A DNA stretch of 24,694 nt, taken from Betaproteobacteria bacterium (lineage in GTDB: Bacteria > Pseudomonadota > Gammaproteobacteria > Burkholderiales > Burkholderiaceae_C). The DNA lies in assembly GCA_009922295.1 (NCBI GenBank), contig RFWA01000003.1, forward strand, positions 1 to 24,694. Reading direction: 5' to 3'. The notes beneath the pieces were generated by a model, which had not been told where the DNA came from, did no database searches, and saw nothing but the letters and a program-made list of their open reading frames with translations. Below are positions 7,371 through 14,776 of the stretch, one piece after another; the stretch's first letter is position 1, and every line of letters starts with the position of its first letter. The position numbers and the translations under genes were made by a program.

Positions 7371-8116
7371 CAGTTCCCCAGGTAGGCGTCCAGCACCTGC
7401 TTGTTGCCGCGGATCTGTTCGGGCGTGCCGATGGCCAGCACCTGGCCCTCCACCATTACCATGATGCGGTGGCACAGGTCCATCACAAAGTCCATGTTGT
7501 GCTCGATCACCACAAAGCTGCCCTTGCGGGTTTCGTTGAGTTCTTTGAGCAGCGTGCTGATACCGCCCACCAGCGCGGGGTTGACGCCGGCACAGGGTTC
7601 GTCCAGCAGCACCAGGTCGGGCTCGCTCATGAAGGCCATGGCAATGTCCACCAGCTTTTGCTGGCCGTAAGACAGCTCGCCCGCTTTCTGGTGCGCCACG
7701 TGCCGGATGCGGAACTGGTCGATCAGGGCGTCGGCCTTGGCGCCCAGCCCGGAGTCGCCGGTCGCAAACATGCGGCTGAACAGGGAGCCGCTGTGCTCTT
7801 GCGCCGCCACGATCAGGTTGTCGCGAACAGTCATCTTGCCAAACACCTGCAGCGTCTGGAAGGTGCGGCCCACGCCGCGGCGGCTGAGTTCCAGCGGGCC
7901 GAGCCGGGTCACGTCCTGGCCCTTGAGCTCAATGCGGCCGGCGTCGGGCGTGATCTGGCCCAGCATGCTGTTGAACAACGTGGTCTTGCCCGAGCCGTTG
8001 GGCCCGATCACGCCGAAGATCTCGCCCGGCATCACCTCAAACGACACGCCGCCCACTGCCTGGATGGCGCCGTAGGCCTTTTTCAGGCCGGATACTTTCA
8101 GGACAGGTGCGCTCAT
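7370..8116 (-). CDS. livG: Branched-chain amino acid-type ABC transporter ATPase LivG
   Basis: ABC ATPase of 248 residues. Walker A GPNGSGKTT lies at about residues 38-46, the signature is LSYGQQKLVDIAMAF, and Walker B is LVLLDEPCAGVNP, followed by FVVIEHNMDFVM with the switch His. These and the ...VSGLKKAYGAIQAVGGVSFEV opening are typical of LivG. The start ATG 8116 overlaps the livM stop in an ATGA, and GGGGAGA lies six bases upstream; the frame open further upstream is antisense-free but lies within livM and is not needed. The ATGA overlaps on both sides show tight translational coupling of the transporter genes. Confidence 0.95.
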   Translation of the reverse strand: MSAPVLKVSGLKKAYGAIQAVGGVSFEVMPGEIFGVIGPNGSGKTTLFNSMLGQITPDAGRIELKGQDVTRLGPLELSRRGVGRTFQTLQVFGKMTVRDNLIVAAQEHSGSLFSRMFATGDSGLGAKADALIDQFRIRHVAHQKAGELSYGQQKLVDIAMAFMSEPDLVLLDEPCAGVNPALVGGISTLLKELNETRKGSFVVIEHNMDFVMDLCHRIMVMVEGQVLAIGTPEQIRGNKQVLDAYLGN

Positions 8117-9099
8117 GCTTGGTCTCCCCGAGGCAGGGCCTGGCGGGCGCGTGCCGCCGAGGCCAGACGCGACTGGCGGCGGGCCCGCAGGCGGTCGGGC
8201 AGGCTCAGCAGCCCGTCGGGCAGCCAGATCATGAGCAGCACCACCGCGGTGCCGAACACAAACAGGTACCAGGCCTGGGCAAAGCGCAGCCACTCGGGCA
8301 GCACCACGCCCACAGCCGAGCCCAGCACCGGGCCCAGAAAGTAGCCCGGCCCACCCACCACCACCATCAGGTACATCATGATCGAGGCCCCCACGGTAAA
8401 CAGCGCCGGGTCGATGAACTGCACCTGCGAGGCGTACAAGCCGCCGGCGATGCCGGCATAGACCGCGCCAATGGCAAAGCTCAGCAGCGTGTAGCGGCGC
8501 GTGTCAATGCCCAGGCTCTCGGCCCGGATCGGGTTGTCGCGCAGCGCGGTAAACGCCTTGCCCCAGGGTGAGCGCAGCAGGCCCCACAGCAGCAGCCCCA
8601 GCACCAGCGTGAAGCACAGGACCAGGTAATAGTAGGCCAGGTTGCCGTCCAGGCTCAGGCTGCCGATGCTGGGCCGCGCAATGTTGTTGATGCCAAAGGT
8701 GCCGCCGGTCAGCCATTCCTCATTGCGCATCACCAGCCACATCGCGGTGTTGAAGCCCAGCGTGGCAAAGGCCAGGTAAATGGTCTGCACCCGCAGCGCC
8801 GGCCAGCCCACCAGCAGGCCCACTACAAAGCAATTGAGCGCCGCCACCGGCAGTGCCAGCCAGAAGCTCATGCCGACCTTGAGGAACAGTGCCACAGTGT
8901 AGGCGCCGATGCCAAAAAAAGCGGCATGCCCCAGCGACTTCTGCCCGGCGTAGCCCACGGTCAGGTTCAGGCCCATGGTGGCGATGATGAACACCAGCCA
9001 GGTGGTGAACATGTGGATGCCGTAGTTCTTGGCAAAGGTCGGCATCGCCACCAGGAACAGCAGCACCAGAGCCAGCAGGATGATGTGCAGCTTTTTCAT
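8113..9099 (-). CDS. livM: Branched-chain amino acid-type ABC transporter permease LivM
   Basis: Inner membrane permease of 328 residues, hydrophobic through most of its length with an N-terminal membrane anchor (MKKLHIILLALVLLFLVAMP). The core motif NLTVGYAGQKSLGHAAFFGIGAY is written here only in part: GYAGQKSLGHAAF is the LivM hallmark, and the later ALRDNPIRAESLGID segment is the ATPase-coupling loop. The start ATG 9099 overlaps the livH stop in an ATGA, with AGGAG upstream inside livH. The C-terminus after GLLSLPDRLRARR is an Arg/Ala-rich cytoplasmic tail. With LivH it forms the translocation channel for the solute delivered by the LivK-type protein at 11689-12831. Confidence 0.95.
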   Translation of the reverse strand: MKKLHIILLALVLLFLVAMPTFAKNYGIHMFTTWLVFIIATMGLNLTVGYAGQKSLGHAAFFGIGAYTVALFLKVGMSFWLALPVAALNCFVVGLLVGWPALRVQTIYLAFATLGFNTAMWLVMRNEEWLTGGTFGINNIARPSIGSLSLDGNLAYYYLVLCFTLVLGLLLWGLLRSPWGKAFTALRDNPIRAESLGIDTRRYTLLSFAIGAVYAGIAGGLYASQVQFIDPALFTVGASIMMYLMVVVGGPGYFLGPVLGSAVGVVLPEWLRFAQAWYLFVFGTAVVLLMIWLPDGLLSLPDRLRARRQSRLASAARARQALPRGDQA

Positions 9100-9971
9100 A
9101 CCTTGCGCTCCTCTTTGCGACCCAGCAGGCCCTGCGGCTTGAACAGGATCACCACCATGAAAATGGCCAGCGCCACCGCGTCCTTGTAGGCCGGCGAGAC
9201 GTAGGCCGCCGCCAGGTTTTCGCACACGCCCACAATCAGCCCGCCCAGCAGAGCGCCACGCGAGTTGTTGAAGCCACCAATGATCGCGGCAAAAAAGGCC
9301 TTGTTGCCCAGGCCCTCGCCCATGTCGAACTTGGCCAGGTAGGTGGGGGTCACCAGCAGCGCGGCGGCAGCGGCCAGCAGGGCGTTGATGGCAAAGGTGT
9401 AAAAAATCATGCGCGGCACATTGATGCCGAGCACGGTGGCGCTCTCGGTGTTTTGCGCCACCGCCTGCATGGCGCGCCCAGTTACCGTGCGTGTCAGAAA
9501 CGCCTGCGTCACCAGCACCAATGACAGCGCGAAGGCGAAAGTGCCGATGTCACTGGCCGAGACCATCACGCCGCCCCAGTTGAACAGCAGGTCAGGAAAC
9601 ACCTGGGGAAAGGGCTGTGGCTCCGAGCTGTAGCCGGCTCGCACGCCATTGCGCAGAGAGATGGACAGGCCGATGGTGGCCACCACGATCGGCATCATGC
9701 CGTACTTGAACAGCGGGTCCACCACACCGCGCTTGAAGGCCCAGCCCAGTACCAGGGTTGACACGACACAGGCCACGGCAAAGCACAGGTACAGCGGCAA
9801 GCCCGCATGCAGCAGGATCACCATCACGAAGGCCGGCAGCATCACAAACTCGCCCTGGGCGAAATTGATGGTGCCCGAGGCCTGCCAGAGCAGAGTAAAG
9901 CCCAGCGCCGCCAGCGCATAGATGCTGCCCGTGGCCAGGCCGCTGAAGAAGAGTTGAAAAAAGTCGGTCAT
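9096..9971 (-). CDS. livH: Branched-chain amino acid-type ABC transporter permease LivH
   Basis: Inner membrane permease of 291 residues. The opening FFQLFFSGLATGSIYALAAL and TINFAQGEFVMLPAF are diagnostic of LivH, and QNTESATVLGIN is the coupling loop facing the ATPases. It starts seven bases after the amidohydrolase stop; GGTGA, which includes that stop, serves as a Shine-Dalgarno-like site. It is the first of four overlapping transporter genes (HMGF). It is separated from its binding protein gene by two enzyme genes, which is unusual for a Liv operon and links transport to those enzymes. Confidence 0.95.
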   Translation of the reverse strand: MTDFFQLFFSGLATGSIYALAALGFTLLWQASGTINFAQGEFVMLPAFVMVILLHAGLPLYLCFAVACVVSTLVLGWAFKRGVVDPLFKYGMMPIVVATIGLSISLRNGVRAGYSSEPQPFPQVFPDLLFNWGGVMVSASDIGTFAFALSLVLVTQAFLTRTVTGRAMQAVAQNTESATVLGINVPRMIFYTFAINALLAAAAALLVTPTYLAKFDMGEGLGNKAFFAAIIGGFNNSRGALLGGLIVGVCENLAAAYVSPAYKDAVALAIFMVVILFKPQGLLGRKEERKV

Positions 9972-9978
9972 TGGTGTG

Positions 9979-10800
9979 TCACCAGTTAAAAAGCCTTTTG
10001 GGCGTGTCCCACATCAGGTGTTGGCATTGGTCCGGGGTGAACCAGTGGTCGGCCAGCTTCAGCAGCGTGCCGTAGTCCAGCCGGTAGCCGGCGCGCAGGT
10101 AGGGCCAGTCCGAGGCCCACAGGCAGCGCTCCGGGCCAAAGGCCTGCCACAACCGCATCACGTGGGCCTGCGCATCGGCAAACGGGTAGCCCTGCTGCGA
10201 AAACTTGGCAAAGCCCGACAGCTTGACCACGCCTTGGCCGCTGTCGGCCAGCCGCAGCAGCGCCCGCACCCCTGGTGCGTCGGGGCCGTCTGCCAGCGCG
10301 GGCCGGCCGCAGTGGTCGATCAGTGTGCGCACCCCGCTGCGCTCCAGGCGCGGCAGCAGGGCGGCCAGTTGGTCGCCCTGCACCTGGAACTGGGCCCACA
10401 GCCCGAGATCGGCCAGTCGGCTCAGTAGCGGGTCGATGTCTTGGTAGTAGGCCAGGCCGTGCAAGGCACAGTTGAAGGCCACGCCCACGATACCCTGCGC
10501 CTGCAGCGCGCGCAGGGCTGGCGCCGAGGTGTCCGCCGCCAGCACCGCCACACCCTTGAAGCGGCCCTCGCCCTGGGCGATGGCGTCGAGCAGGCAGCGG
10601 TTGTCGATGCCATAGCCCGAGTTGGGCCCGACCAGCAGCGCATGCTGCACGCCGTAGGCCGCCATCACGTGTGAAAAATAGCCCGCCGAGCCCACTTCCT
10701 GCCCCTGCGGGTGGTAAGGCACCTCAGCCGGATAGGCAAAGCGCTGCGGGTCGAGGACATGGCAATGCCCATCGATCTTGGGCAGATCGAAGATGCTCAC
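9979..10800 (-). CDS. Amidohydrolase 2 family metal-dependent hydrolase (LigI-like)
   Basis: TIM-barrel hydrolase of about 273 residues in the COG3618/Amidohydro_2 group, which includes 2-pyrone-4,6-dicarboxylate lactonase (LigI) and sugar-acid lactonases. Visible motifs are IDGHCHV with H12 and H14, YGIDNRCLLDAI, LIDHCGRP with H163, VVKLSGFAKF, and CLWASDWPY with the catalytic Asp D231. GTG 10800 is taken as the start because it places DGHCHV near the N-terminus and lies 13 bases after the stop of the AroE-like gene; the open frame upstream is antisense-free but lies within that gene. There is no strong ribosome site, so coupling is likely. It should hydrolyse a lactone or a similar C-O or C-C bond in a pathway intermediate. 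The family is clear; the substrate is unknown. Confidence 0.85.
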   Translation of the reverse strand: MSIFDLPKIDGHCHVLDPQRFAYPAEVPYHPQGQEVGSAGYFSHVMAAYGVQHALLVGPNSGYGIDNRCLLDAIAQGEGRFKGVAVLAADTSAPALRALQAQGIVGVAFNCALHGLAYYQDIDPLLSRLADLGLWAQFQVQGDQLAALLPRLERSGVRTLIDHCGRPALADGPDAPGVRALLRLADSGQGVVKLSGFAKFSQQGYPFADAQAHVMRLWQAFGPERCLWASDWPYLRAGYRLDYGTLLKLADHWFTPDQCQHLMWDTPKRLFNW

Positions 10801-10813
10801 GGCAGCGTCGTCT

Positions 10814-11653
10814 TTAAAAAGTGGCTTGAACCACTGCGCGCAGCTCGGGCGTGATCTCGGGCAGTACCCCGAACCACGACTGGAACGCCGGGCGCGCCTG
10901 GTTGAGCAGCATGCCCAGGCCGTTGACCGTGCGGTGGCCGCGCAGCCGGGCTTGCGCCAGCAGGGGCGTTTCCATCGGAATGTAGATGGCATCAGACACC
11001 ATGGCCGCTGCGGGCAGCGCCTCCAGCGTCACATCCAGCGGTGCTTGGCCGTGCATGCCCTGCGTGGTGGTGTTGACTAGCAGGCTTACACCCGCCATGG
11101 CCTCATTGCGCTCGGACCATGGCACCACTTTGACCCGGTCGCCAAAGGCCTCGGCCAGGGCCTGCGCCCGCTCCAGGGTACGGTTGGTGATGCGCAGTTC
11201 GGGCACGCCCTCGTCCAGCAGGGCCACCACAATGGCCCGCGCCGCGCCGCCGGCACCGAGCACCAGCGCTGGCCCGGCATCGCCGCGCCAGGTGGCGTCT
11301 GCATCGCGCAGGCTCTGGATGTAACCCGCACCGTCGTTGTTCATACCCAGCAGGCGCCCGTCGGGTTGCACCACGATGGTGTTGATGGCCGCCACCCGGC
11401 GCGCGGCCGGGTGCAGCTCGTCCATGAATCGCATGGCGTTCACCTTGTGCGGCACGGTCACATTGCAGCCGGCAAAACCCAGCGCCGGCAGGCCACGGAT
11501 GGCGGCCTCCAGCCGGTCCGGTTGCACCGGCAACTGGACATAGGCGCCTTTGAGCCCGTACTTGGCGATCCAGTGGTTGTGGATGGCCGGCGAGCGGGTG
11601 TGCGCCACCGGCCAGCCCATGACGCCGGCCAACACAAAGGGTGAATCTGACAT
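10814..11653 (-). CDS. aroE: Shikimate dehydrogenase-like protein (NADP-type signature)
   Basis: AroE-family dehydrogenase of 279 residues, normal for the family. The substrate domain has GWPVAHTRSPAIHN (T19 and S21 at the carboxylate-binding positions, where Ser-Ser is usual), NVTVPHK with catalytic K70, AAINT with N91, and MNNDGAG with catalytic D107, where NTDG is canonical. The dinucleotide fold carries GAGGAARA (133-140) and NRT (157-159), the latter typical of NADP-dependent AroE. AGGAGAC lies upstream of the ATG. It sits between the LivK-type gene (35 bases upstream) and the amidohydrolase. Its place in a catabolic transporter operon beside a second AroE-like gene argues for a role in hydroaromatic acid oxidation rather than the biosynthetic pathway. 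The small motif changes leave shikimate, quinate or an analogue all possible. Confidence 0.85.
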   Translation of the reverse strand: MSDSPFVLAGVMGWPVAHTRSPAIHNHWIAKYGLKGAYVQLPVQPDRLEAAIRGLPALGFAGCNVTVPHKVNAMRFMDELHPAARRVAAINTIVVQPDGRLLGMNNDGAGYIQSLRDADATWRGDAGPALVLGAGGAARAIVVALLDEGVPELRITNRTLERAQALAEAFGDRVKVVPWSERNEAMAGVSLLVNTTTQGMHGQAPLDVTLEALPAAAMVSDAIYIPMETPLLAQARLRGHRTVNGLGMLLNQARPAFQSWFGVLPEITPELRAVVQATF

Positions 11654-11688
11654 GAGCTGGTCTCCTGATGGCGCGTTGCGGTGGACGT

Positions 11689-12831
11689 TTACTTCTTGCC
11701 CATGGCCGGCAGGACCTCGGCCACCACCGTCTTGCCACCGCGGATTTCGGTCATGAAGCTCTCGCGGTCAATGTCGCCATTGGCGTCAAAGCACACGTCC
11801 ATCAACACCCCGGGGTGCTGTTTGGCCGAGAAGCAGCTGTTGCGGATGGCTGCGGCAGCGGCCTTGCGGTCGAGCTTGCCGGTCTTCTCGATCGCCGCTT
11901 TCAGAATGTACATGCCGGTGTAACCCTTCACGCCATTGTGGTCCGACACTGAGTTGAACATGGCCTGGTACTGTTTGCCAAAGGCCTGCAGCTGAGGCGC
12001 TTCGACCGTTAGGCCAACGTGGGCCACCGCGCCGTTGGCGGCCTCACCCGCCAGCTCCACCACCTTGGCGCTGGTCAGCACCGTTTCGCCGATGACCGGC
12101 TTGTTCCAGCCTTGCTTGCGCAGTTCGCGCAGCAGGCGGGCCGACTCTTCCTCATTGGTGTAGGCAAACAGGGCGTCAGCGCCCGACTGCTTGGCCTGGA
12201 TCACGGCGGCGGAAAAGTCCACCTGGCCGGCTTCGGTCGAGATTTCGGTCACGATTTGGGTGCCGGTACCCTGCAGTAATTGCTTGATGGTGGCTTGGCC
12301 GCCCTTGCCAAAGTCATTGTTCACATACAGCACCGCCAGTTTCTTGGACTTGGCTGTCAGATAGCGTGCCACCTTGGGGAAGGAGATGGTTTGGCCGAAG
12401 GCGGTGCGGAACACATAGGGGTTGCCCTGCTGGGTGATGGACGCAGCCTCACCGCCGGTGAAGTTGGGCACCTCCCCGCGCCGACTTTCGGCCATCGAGA
12501 CCATGATCGAGCCTGAATACACCGGGCCGAAGATGGCAAACACATCGTTGTCGACGGCTTTTTGCGTCAAGCCCTTGGCCACGCCCGGGTTGCTTTGGGT
12601 GTCTTCCGAGGTGTAGCTGATCTTTTTGCCCAAAATGCCGCCGGCGGCATTGATTTCCTTGATGGCCATCTCAACGCCGTTCTTGAACATCACGCCCGAG
12701 GTCGTGCCGGGGCCGGACATTTCAACAATGTTGGCGATCTTGATCGTGTCTTGTGCGTGGGCTGGTACAGCGGCCAGAGCGGCCAGACTGGCCAGGGCAG
12801 CACCCAGCAAATGGCGTTTGGTAACTTGCAT
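11689..12831 (-). CDS. livK: LivK-type ABC transporter substrate-binding protein
   Basis: Periplasmic binding protein of 380 residues (Peripla_BP_6 family). A Sec signal peptide (MQVTKRHLLGAALASLAALA) is cleaved near A26 before QDTIKIANIVEMSGPG. The body shows GVMFKNGVEMAIKEINAAGG, ISYTSEDTQSNP, FGPVYSGSIMVSM and VNNDFGKGG, usual for this family. The start is fixed by AGGAGAC before ATG 12831; open frame upstream is non-coding leader. It probably delivers the pathway substrate to LivHMGF. A candidate promoter (12917-12945), an upstream inverted repeat (12964-13001) and a leader hairpin (12864-12883) suggest its own transcription start inside the longer run. Two Cys near the C-terminus (NSCFSA and MDVCFDAN) could form a disulfide, as in other Liv-type proteins. 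Confidence 0.93.
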   Translation of the reverse strand: MQVTKRHLLGAALASLAALAAVPAHAQDTIKIANIVEMSGPGTTSGVMFKNGVEMAIKEINAAGGILGKKISYTSEDTQSNPGVAKGLTQKAVDNDVFAIFGPVYSGSIMVSMAESRRGEVPNFTGGEAASITQQGNPYVFRTAFGQTISFPKVARYLTAKSKKLAVLYVNNDFGKGGQATIKQLLQGTGTQIVTEISTEAGQVDFSAAVIQAKQSGADALFAYTNEEESARLLRELRKQGWNKPVIGETVLTSAKVVELAGEAANGAVAHVGLTVEAPQLQAFGKQYQAMFNSVSDHNGVKGYTGMYILKAAIEKTGKLDRKAAAAAIRNSCFSAKQHPGVLMDVCFDANGDIDRESFMTEIRGGKTVVAEVLPAMGKK

Positions 12832-12863
12832 GAAATGTCTCCTGTCGTGGTTGATGTGCAAAC

Positions 12864-12883
12864 AAGTCCCGTAACCCGGACTT
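12864..12883 (-). other. Leader hairpin upstream of the LivK-type gene
   Basis: AAGTCC (12864-12869) and GGACTT (12878-12883) pair perfectly with an 8-base loop. It would lie in the 5' leader of the binding protein message, about 33 bases before the start codon. There is no following T-run, so it does not look like a terminator; it may stabilise or regulate the transcript, or be chance. Confidence 0.3.
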
Positions 12884-12916
12884 ATGGGTGTGGTGAGCGG
12901 GTAAGGCGTGGCCTGC

Positions 12917-12945
12917 AATGTAGACGGCGCCAACCCCGACGTCCA
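12917..12945 (-). promoter_or_regulatory. Possible promoter for the LivK-type gene
   Basis: On the minus strand TGGACG (12945-12940) and TACATT (12922-12917) are separated by 17 bases; each matches four of six consensus positions. The weak boxes fit a promoter that needs an activator, and the inverted repeat at 12964-13001 lies just upstream. The predicted leader is about 80 bases. Confidence 0.3.
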
Positions 12946-12963
12946 TCCGGCACAACCCAATAC

Positions 12964-13001
12964 CGATCGATGATCGATGCTTGCCGAACGATAATCGATC
13001 G
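12964..13001. promoter_or_regulatory. Long inverted repeat, candidate regulator-binding site
   Basis: Arms CGATCGATGATCG (12964-12976) and CGATAATCGATCG (12989-13001) are reverse complements at 12 of 13 positions, with a 12-base spacer. The arms are AT-richer than the surroundings and contain the sub-palindromes CGATCG and ATCGAT. It lies about 55-90 bases upstream of the predicted transcription start of the LivK-type gene, which suits an activator site, possibly for the IclR protein at 15637-16476 or a regulator encoded elsewhere. The rest of the 207-base gap (12832-13038) holds only the promoter and hairpin listed separately. Confidence 0.5.
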
Positions 13002-13038
13002 AAATAAGGGTTAACACTGGTCTTAAGGCTGCGCCCGG

Positions 13039-14775
13039 TCAATACGCGTTGCGACCCAATGCGTCCTGGCTGGCTAAATAGGCAAACACCAGGCCCGGCC
13101 CGAGGGTAATGCCCGGCGCCGGGTAAGCGCCGCCCATGATCGACTGCTGGTCGTTGCCGATGGCGTACAGACCGGCAATCGGCTGGCCGCTGGCGGCCAG
13201 CACCCGGGCCCGCGCGTCGGTCGCCAACCCCGTGGCGGCGCCAATGTCGCCAGGGTAGAGCCGCACCGCAAAAAAGGGCGCAGTTTGCAGCGGCCCCAGG
13301 TTGGGGTTGCCGCCGGTACCGGCCCGGGCAGGGTCGCCCAGGTTGTGTTGGTAGGCTGTCACGCCTCGGCCGAAGGCTGGGTCAGTGCCGGATTGCGCGT
13401 TGGCGTTGTTCTGCGCTACGCTGGCTTTCAGAAAGGTCACATCCAGGCCCAATTTGACGGCCAGCTCGTCCAGCGTGGCGGCCTGGCTCAGGTAGCCATC
13501 AGCCAGGAAGGGCGCCAAGCCCCGCCCGCCGGGGCGCACCATGCCAATGCCGTACGCCCGCAGCGCGTCGGCGTCGCACACCAGCCAGGCCGGAATGCTG
13601 GGCGTGCTCTGGTGAGCCGCCTGCATGGACAGCCCAAACAGGTGGTAGGAGGTGCTCTCGTTGAGGAAGCGCTCGCCGCGCTGGTTCACGGTGATCATGC
13701 CGGGCTTGGCCCGGTCAAACATGAAATGCGGAAACACCGCACTGCTACCGTCGGCACGTTGGCGCCTGGACACCGGTGCCCAGAAGGCGTGTGACAGCGC
13801 ACCTTCGCCTAGGCTCGCGCCCAGGCCCAGAGCCAGCTCTTGTGCTTGGCCGGTATGACCTGGCGCGCCCGGGCTCCACTCAGCCGGTATGTCAGGCAGC
13901 AACTTTGCGCGCCATTGTGGGTGGCGGTTGAAACCGCCGCTGGCCAACACCAGCCCACCCTGGATGGTCACGTGTCGGCGGTGGTCGCCCTGCTGCAGCG
14001 TCACACCGATGAGTCGACCGTCACGCCTGTCGATGTCGGCCAGCGTGGTGTTGAGCGCCAGCGTCACCGCGGGATGTTTGGACAAGGAATACAACAACCG
14101 CCCCACCAGGGCATTGCCCATCACGAGCCGGGTGCCGCGCGGGTGGCGCATGCGGTCCAGCACATGGCGGGTCAGCAGGCGTGCCGCGTGCTTGAACGAG
14201 GCGAGCGAACGCGACATGCCCAGCAGATGATGGATGTCGGTACGGTCAACCATCATGCCGCGCAGCACCGTGAACTCGGGGATGGGCGGGCGCAGCAGAT
14301 TGAAAAGGTCACCCAGCAGGCGGCCGTCAAAGGGCAATGGCTCCAGAGCCCGCCCGCACAGCGTGGCGCCTTCCAGATCGGAGAGGTAGTCGGGGTGTTT
14401 GGGGTAGGGACGGTAGCGCACCTCGGAATGCGCCTCGATTTTTTCAACCGCGGCCCGGCCATGGTCCAAAAAAGCCTGCCGCAGTTCCGGCCGGCTGCGC
14501 GTGCCCACCGCCTGGTCCAGGTAGATTTTGGCGGCAGCCAGCGTGTCGCCGGGGTTGACCCGGGCGCTGTGCGGGTTGCCTGGCACCCAGGTGGTACCGC
14601 CGGACCAGGCCGTGGTACCGCCAACCAAGCCAGTCCGCTCGATCAGCAATACCTTGGCGCCTTCAAGAGCGGCAAACAGAGCGGCAGCGAGGCCAGCCCC
14701 TCCGGCGCCCACGACCACCAGGTCAAAGGCGTCGAGCTTTCCAATGTCGTTCAACCCCTGGCGCAGCACCCTCAT
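13039..14775 (-). CDS. FAD-dependent 3-ketosteroid Δ1-dehydrogenase-like oxidoreductase
   Basis: Flavoprotein of 578 residues in the fumarate reductase/KSTD superfamily. The FAD-binding Rossmann motif is VVGAGGAGLAAALFAALEGA (from about residue 21), then GGTTAWSGGTTWVPGN and, at the C-terminus, IGNDQQSIMGGAYPAPG with GITLGPG. Compared with 3-ketosteroid Δ1-dehydrogenase (KSTD), the three active-site tyrosines have plausible equivalents at Y130 (HPDYL), Y377 (NESTSYH) and Y551 (AYPAPG, with G555). This suggests desaturation next to a ketone. The start is one base after the stop of the upstream AroE-like gene (TGAGATG), so the two are co-translated. A dehydrogenase that makes a ring ketone followed by a desaturase is a coherent pair. 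Substrate unknown; steroid use is not implied because no other steroid genes are present. Confidence 0.85.
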   Translation of the reverse strand: MRVLRQGLNDIGKLDAFDLVVVGAGGAGLAAALFAALEGAKVLLIERTGLVGGTTAWSGGTTWVPGNPHSARVNPGDTLAAAKIYLDQAVGTRSRPELRQAFLDHGRAAVEKIEAHSEVRYRPYPKHPDYLSDLEGATLCGRALEPLPFDGRLLGDLFNLLRPPIPEFTVLRGMMVDRTDIHHLLGMSRSLASFKHAARLLTRHVLDRMRHPRGTRLVMGNALVGRLLYSLSKHPAVTLALNTTLADIDRRDGRLIGVTLQQGDHRRHVTIQGGLVLASGGFNRHPQWRAKLLPDIPAEWSPGAPGHTGQAQELALGLGASLGEGALSHAFWAPVSRRQRADGSSAVFPHFMFDRAKPGMITVNQRGERFLNESTSYHLFGLSMQAAHQSTPSIPAWLVCDADALRAYGIGMVRPGGRGLAPFLADGYLSQAATLDELAVKLGLDVTFLKASVAQNNANAQSGTDPAFGRGVTAYQHNLGDPARAGTGGNPNLGPLQTAPFFAVRLYPGDIGAATGLATDARARVLAASGQPIAGLYAIGNDQQSIMGGAYPAPGITLGPGLVFAYLASQDALGRNAY

Positions 14776-14776
14776 C

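Noticed and set aside
7469..8344. Plus-strand open frame across livG and livM
   Set aside because: Runs antisense over two clearly conserved genes and shows no motifs or ribosome site.
12832..13017. Upstream extension of the LivK-type gene
   Set aside because: It would include the inverted repeat and promoter region and would bury the signal peptide; AGGAGAC marks ATG 12831.
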